From: an uncultured Clostridia bacterium
GTDB lineage: Bacteria > Bacillota > Clostridia > Christensenellales > Borkfalkiaceae
NCBI GenBank assembly: GCA_945949395.1
Contig: CAMFEK010000012.1
Location: 1 to 43,982 of the forward strand
Length of the DNA: 43,982 bases
Direction of reading: 5' to 3'
Shown here: piece by piece, positions 41,517-43,982 of the stretch
Position numbering within the stretch: position 1 is the stretch's first letter
Layout: the number at the start of each line of letters is the position of its first letter
Notes under the pieces: model-generated
The model's input: the letters and a program-made list of their open reading frames with translations, nothing else
The model's database searches: none
What the model was told of the DNA's origin: nothing
Made by a program: the position numbers and the translations under genes

Positions 41517-42491
41517 ATGGCGATAGACGTTTTATATACCAACGGCGTGATAGCCTCAAGGGAAAAATATCTCTTAAAGGATAAGATATTCAAGCTGTGC
41601 GAGACGGACGCGGAGGAGGCTCTCCGTATCCTTACGGACAGCGGTTTCGGCAAGGGCGCGGAAGCGGTTTCCGCGCAGGACTACGAGCAATTGCTCTCCG
41701 CAGACGAAAAATCCATCGACGCGTTCATTCGCGAATATTCTCCTTCCGATGCGGAGGCGGCGTATCTGCTTGCCCCGCGCGACTTCCATAACGCCAAAGC
41801 GCTCGTAAAGGCTTATTACCTGCATACGGACGAGAAAAAGATGCTTGCGCCGGAGGGGCTTATCCCCGTTTCGGTTATTTCGCAATGCGTAAAGGAAGAG
41901 AATTATTCCCCGTTGGGCGCAGAGCTGGGCGGCGCGGTCAAAGCTGCCGCGGAGCGGTTCTCCGACGACGTAAACGGCGTTTCTGGCGCTGAAGTGGGGG
42001 ATATCTTTGAAAAAGCCCTTTACGCCCGTCTTGTTGCCGCTTGCGCTAAAAACGGATTGTTGAGGAAACTCATCGCGGCTAAGGCGGATATGACGAATAT
42101 TCTCACTTCGTTGCGCTCGTCGGACGCAGACTACGCCGCAAAACGCTACGTCGGCGGAGGAACGCTGGACGGAAAAAAACTGAAAAAACTGTTCGGTGAC
42201 GACGAAAGGGTGGCGCATGCCCTTGACGACACACCGTATGCCGAATTTTGCGCCAAGTGTTTCGAGGAAAAGAACGCCGGCAAACCGATGACGCAGGCGG
42301 AACGGCTGCTGGAAAGTTACGAGACGGAATACTTTTCCGCCAAAAAGTACGAGCTTGTCAAGAATCAGCCTTTCCTGTATTACGTGTTCAGGCGGCGCGC
42401 CGAGAACGAAAACGTGAGGATACTTTTTGTGTGCTTGCTTGCCGGAATGCGGGAAAGCGAAATCAAAAACCGTTTGCGGTCGTTTATGTAA
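41517..42491 (+). CDS. ntpC: V-type ATP synthase subunit C
   Basis: The 324-residue all-helical protein fits the V-ATPase C / subunit d family that caps the rotor ring and links it to the central stalk. Recognisable family elements are YTNGVIASREKYLL at the start, SPSDAEAAYLLAPRDFHNAKALVKAYY near 75, and the C-terminal PFLYYVFRRRAENENVRILFV. Its start is 4 bases after the subunit E stop. No anomalies are visible. Confidence 0.92.
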   Translation: MAIDVLYTNGVIASREKYLLKDKIFKLCETDAEEALRILTDSGFGKGAEAVSAQDYEQLLSADEKSIDAFIREYSPSDAEAAYLLAPRDFHNAKALVKAYYLHTDEKKMLAPEGLIPVSVISQCVKEENYSPLGAELGGAVKAAAERFSDDVNGVSGAEVGDIFEKALYARLVAACAKNGLLRKLIAAKADMTNILTSLRSSDADYAAKRYVGGGTLDGKKLKKLFGDDERVAHALDDTPYAEFCAKCFEEKNAGKPMTQAERLLESYETEYFSAKKYELVKNQPFLYYVFRRRAENENVRILFVCLLAGMRESEIKNRLRSFM

Positions 42492-42529
42492 ATTTCTTAA
42501 TTTGCGCGGAATTTGCGGGAGGGTTTTCA

Positions 42530-42850
42530 ATGATAGGTAAAATGGCGATCGTCGGCGACGGCGACAGCATCATGGTGTTCAAGGCGGCGGGCGTAGCGGC
42601 ATTCCCTGCGGAAAGCGAGGCGAAGGCGCGGGAGGTCCTGCGCAAAATAGCCAAGGACTACCGGATAATTTTTTTGACCGAGGAGCTTGCGCGACCTCTC
42701 GGCGATTTTTTGAAGCGGTTCGACGAAGAACCCTATCCCGTGGTTCTGTGTATTCCCTCCGGGAAAGGAAGTACGGGTTACGGCGAAGAAGCGCTTAAAA
42801 GCGCTATGGAGCGCGCGCTCGGCGTCGATATTTTGTTTAACGATCGATAA
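42530..42850 (+). CDS. ntpG: V-type ATP synthase subunit F
   Basis: The ATG at 42530 after GGGAGGG gives 106 residues with the Rossmann-like pattern of subunit F: KMAIVGDGDSIMVFKAAGV, then YRIIFLTEELA and PVVLCIPSGKGSTGYG. It is part of the central rotor stalk with subunit D. Longer upstream in-frame codons run through ntpC and are not starts. A 107-base gap without obvious signals separates it from subunit A. Confidence 0.93.
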   Translation: MIGKMAIVGDGDSIMVFKAAGVAAFPAESEAKAREVLRKIAKDYRIIFLTEELARPLGDFLKRFDEEPYPVVLCIPSGKGSTGYGEEALKSAMERALGVDILFNDR

Positions 42851-42957
42851 TATTCTGTCAAAAGCCTGTTCGCGGACGCAAGTTTGCGTAGGCAGACAGT
42901 CAAAAATAATTCATAAGGGTTTCGCGCGGCAGACAAATTGCGTGAACAGAGGTTTAT

Positions 42958-43982
42958 ATGGGTAAAACAGTAAAAATTTCCGGTCCCCTGATTATCGCCG
43001 AAGATATGTCGGATGCAAAGATGTACGACGTGGTCCGCGTATCCGATAAGGGTCTTATCGGTGAAGTGATCGAACTCAGGGGCGACAAAGCGTCAATACA
43101 GGTTTATGAGGAAACTTCGGGCTTGGGTCCCGGCGAAGAGGTCGTTTCTACGGGCGAGCCTCTTTCCGTAGAGCTCGCGCCCGGTCTGATTACGGGCATT
43201 TTCGACGGTATTCAGCGCCCGCTCACCACGCTATTTTTCAAATACGGCTCGCGAATTTCCAGGGGCGTATCCGTCAACAATCTCGGCAGGGATAAAAAGT
43301 GGACGTTCGTTCCCAAAGTGAAGGTCGGAGACGTCGTCGAAGAGGGCGACGTCCTCGGCGTCGTTCAGGAAACCGAAATCGTCGAGCACAGAATTCTCGT
43401 TCCCAACGGGATAAGCGGAACGGTCGAATCCGTTCAGGCGGGCGACTTTACCATAGAGGAAACAATCGCCGAGATTTCGACGCCTTCGGGTATCAAAACG
43501 GTAAGTATGCTCCGCAAGTGGCCGGTAAGGCGGGGCAGACCGTATCGGGAAAAGCTCTCGCCCGATCAGCCTATGGTTACGGGACAGCGAGTGATCGATA
43601 CGCTTTTTCCCGTCGCGCGCGGCGGCGTCGCGGCAGTTCCCGGTCCTTTCGGCAGCGGAAAAACGGTCGTTCAGCATCAGCTCGCCAAATGGGCTGACGC
43701 GGACATCATCGTATACGTCGGTTGCGGAGAACGCGGAAACGAGATGACGGACGTATTGAACGAGTTCCCCGCCCTCAAAGACCCTAAGACGGGCGAACCC
43801 ATCATGAAACGTACCGTTCTTATCGCCAACACGTCGGATATGCCCGTCGCCGCGCGTGAGGCTTCCATCTATACGGGCATAACCATAGCGGAATACTTCC
43901 GCGATATGGGCTATAACGTAGCGATCATGGCGGATTCCACTTCGCGATGGGCGGAGGCTTTGCGAGAAATGAGCGGTCGTCT
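42958..43982 (+). CDS. ntpA: V-type ATP synthase catalytic subunit A (3' end outside window)
   Basis: About 341 residues are visible before the window ends in frame. An N-terminal beta-barrel ([16 protein letters not shown]) is followed by the non-homologous bulge region specific to A subunits ([20 protein letters not shown]). The catalytic P-loop GPFGSGKT lies near residue 229, then [11 protein letters not shown] and [18 protein letters not shown]. It hydrolyses or makes ATP in the A3B3 head. AGAGG precedes the ATG. The full protein is normally about 590 residues, so roughly 60% is seen; the B and D subunit genes are expected just beyond. Confidence 0.97.
   Translation, partial: MGKTVKISGPLIIAEDMSDAKMYDVVRVSDKGLIGEVIELRGDKASIQVYEETSGLGPGEEVVSTGEPLSVELAPGLITGIFDGIQRPLTTLFFKYGSRISRGVSVNNLGRDKKWTFVPKVKVGDVVEEGDVLGVVQETEIVEHRILVPNGISGTVESVQAGDFTIEETIAEISTPSGIKTVSMLRKWPVRRGRPYREKLSPDQPMVTGQRVIDTLFPVARGGVAAVPGPFGSGKTVVQHQLAKWADADIIVYVGCGERGNEMTDVLNEFPALKDPKTGEPIMKRTVLIANTSDMPVAAREASIYTGITIAEYFRDMGYNVAIMADSTSRWAEALREMSGR

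Overview
The window looks like a chromosomal segment of a strictly anaerobic, low-to-mid GC Bacillota (Clostridia class), probably a gut species. The reasons are AGGAGG-type ribosome binding sites, TTGACA/TATAAT promoters, a V-type (not F-type) ATP synthase operon with a Na+-binding K subunit, rubredoxins and rubrerythrin, LytTR/GHKL signalling, and a YlxY-M16 gene pair known from Bacillota. A Borkfalkiaceae/Christensenellales-like source is a guess only.

Layout. 1-9.9 kb is a mostly housekeeping + strand run: the end of a U32 peptidase-like gene, mutS2, a YlxY-type deacetylase, an M16 peptidase, two DNA-repair genes (family 6 DNA glycosylase, AlkD-like protein), acyl carrier protein, a DUF3737 beta-helix protein, a MalY/PatB-type C-S lyase, a small secreted protein and a CDP-alcohol phosphatidyltransferase. 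groES-groEL lie on the - strand (9.98-11.92 kb), followed by dCMP deaminase and cyclophilin. A first membrane-anchored, domain-permuted GH3 glycosidase occupies 13.6-16.6 kb behind a structured 5' leader, then comes purB and an array of seven tRNA genes (Gly, Arg, His, Gln, Lys-TTT, two identical Lys-CTT).

From 19.2 to 25.2 kb, immediately after the tRNA array, is a redox/sulfur module with different codon use: thioredoxin, rhodanese, CoA-disulfide reductase-rhodanese, rubredoxin, a divergent Crp/Fnr regulator, a DUF134-NifX fusion, a two-rubredoxin protein and a ferredoxin-rubrerythrin fusion. Two of its promoters share an activator-type motif at exactly the same distance from the -10 box, and a 24-bp palindrome sits between the divergent regulator and DUF134-NifX promoters. 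It reads as one regulon controlled by its own Crp/Fnr protein.

From 25.4 to 37.7 kb is an accessory region. It holds a truncated histidine-kinase remnant and a second GH3 enzyme coupled to a small four-helix membrane protein. Next is a DUF3990/Xre toxin-antitoxin-like pair bracketed by two 161-bp direct repeats. Last come a LytTR response regulator/GHKL kinase pair and a second small four-helix membrane protein followed by a third GH3 enzyme. The repeated pairing of a doubly membrane-anchored permuted GH3 with a small 4-TM protein, once beside a two-component system, is the best candidate here for an undescribed system.

From 38.1 kb to the end is a V-type ATP synthase operon in the Enterococcus hirae ntp order (stalk, I, K, E, C, F, A), cut by the window edge within subunit A.
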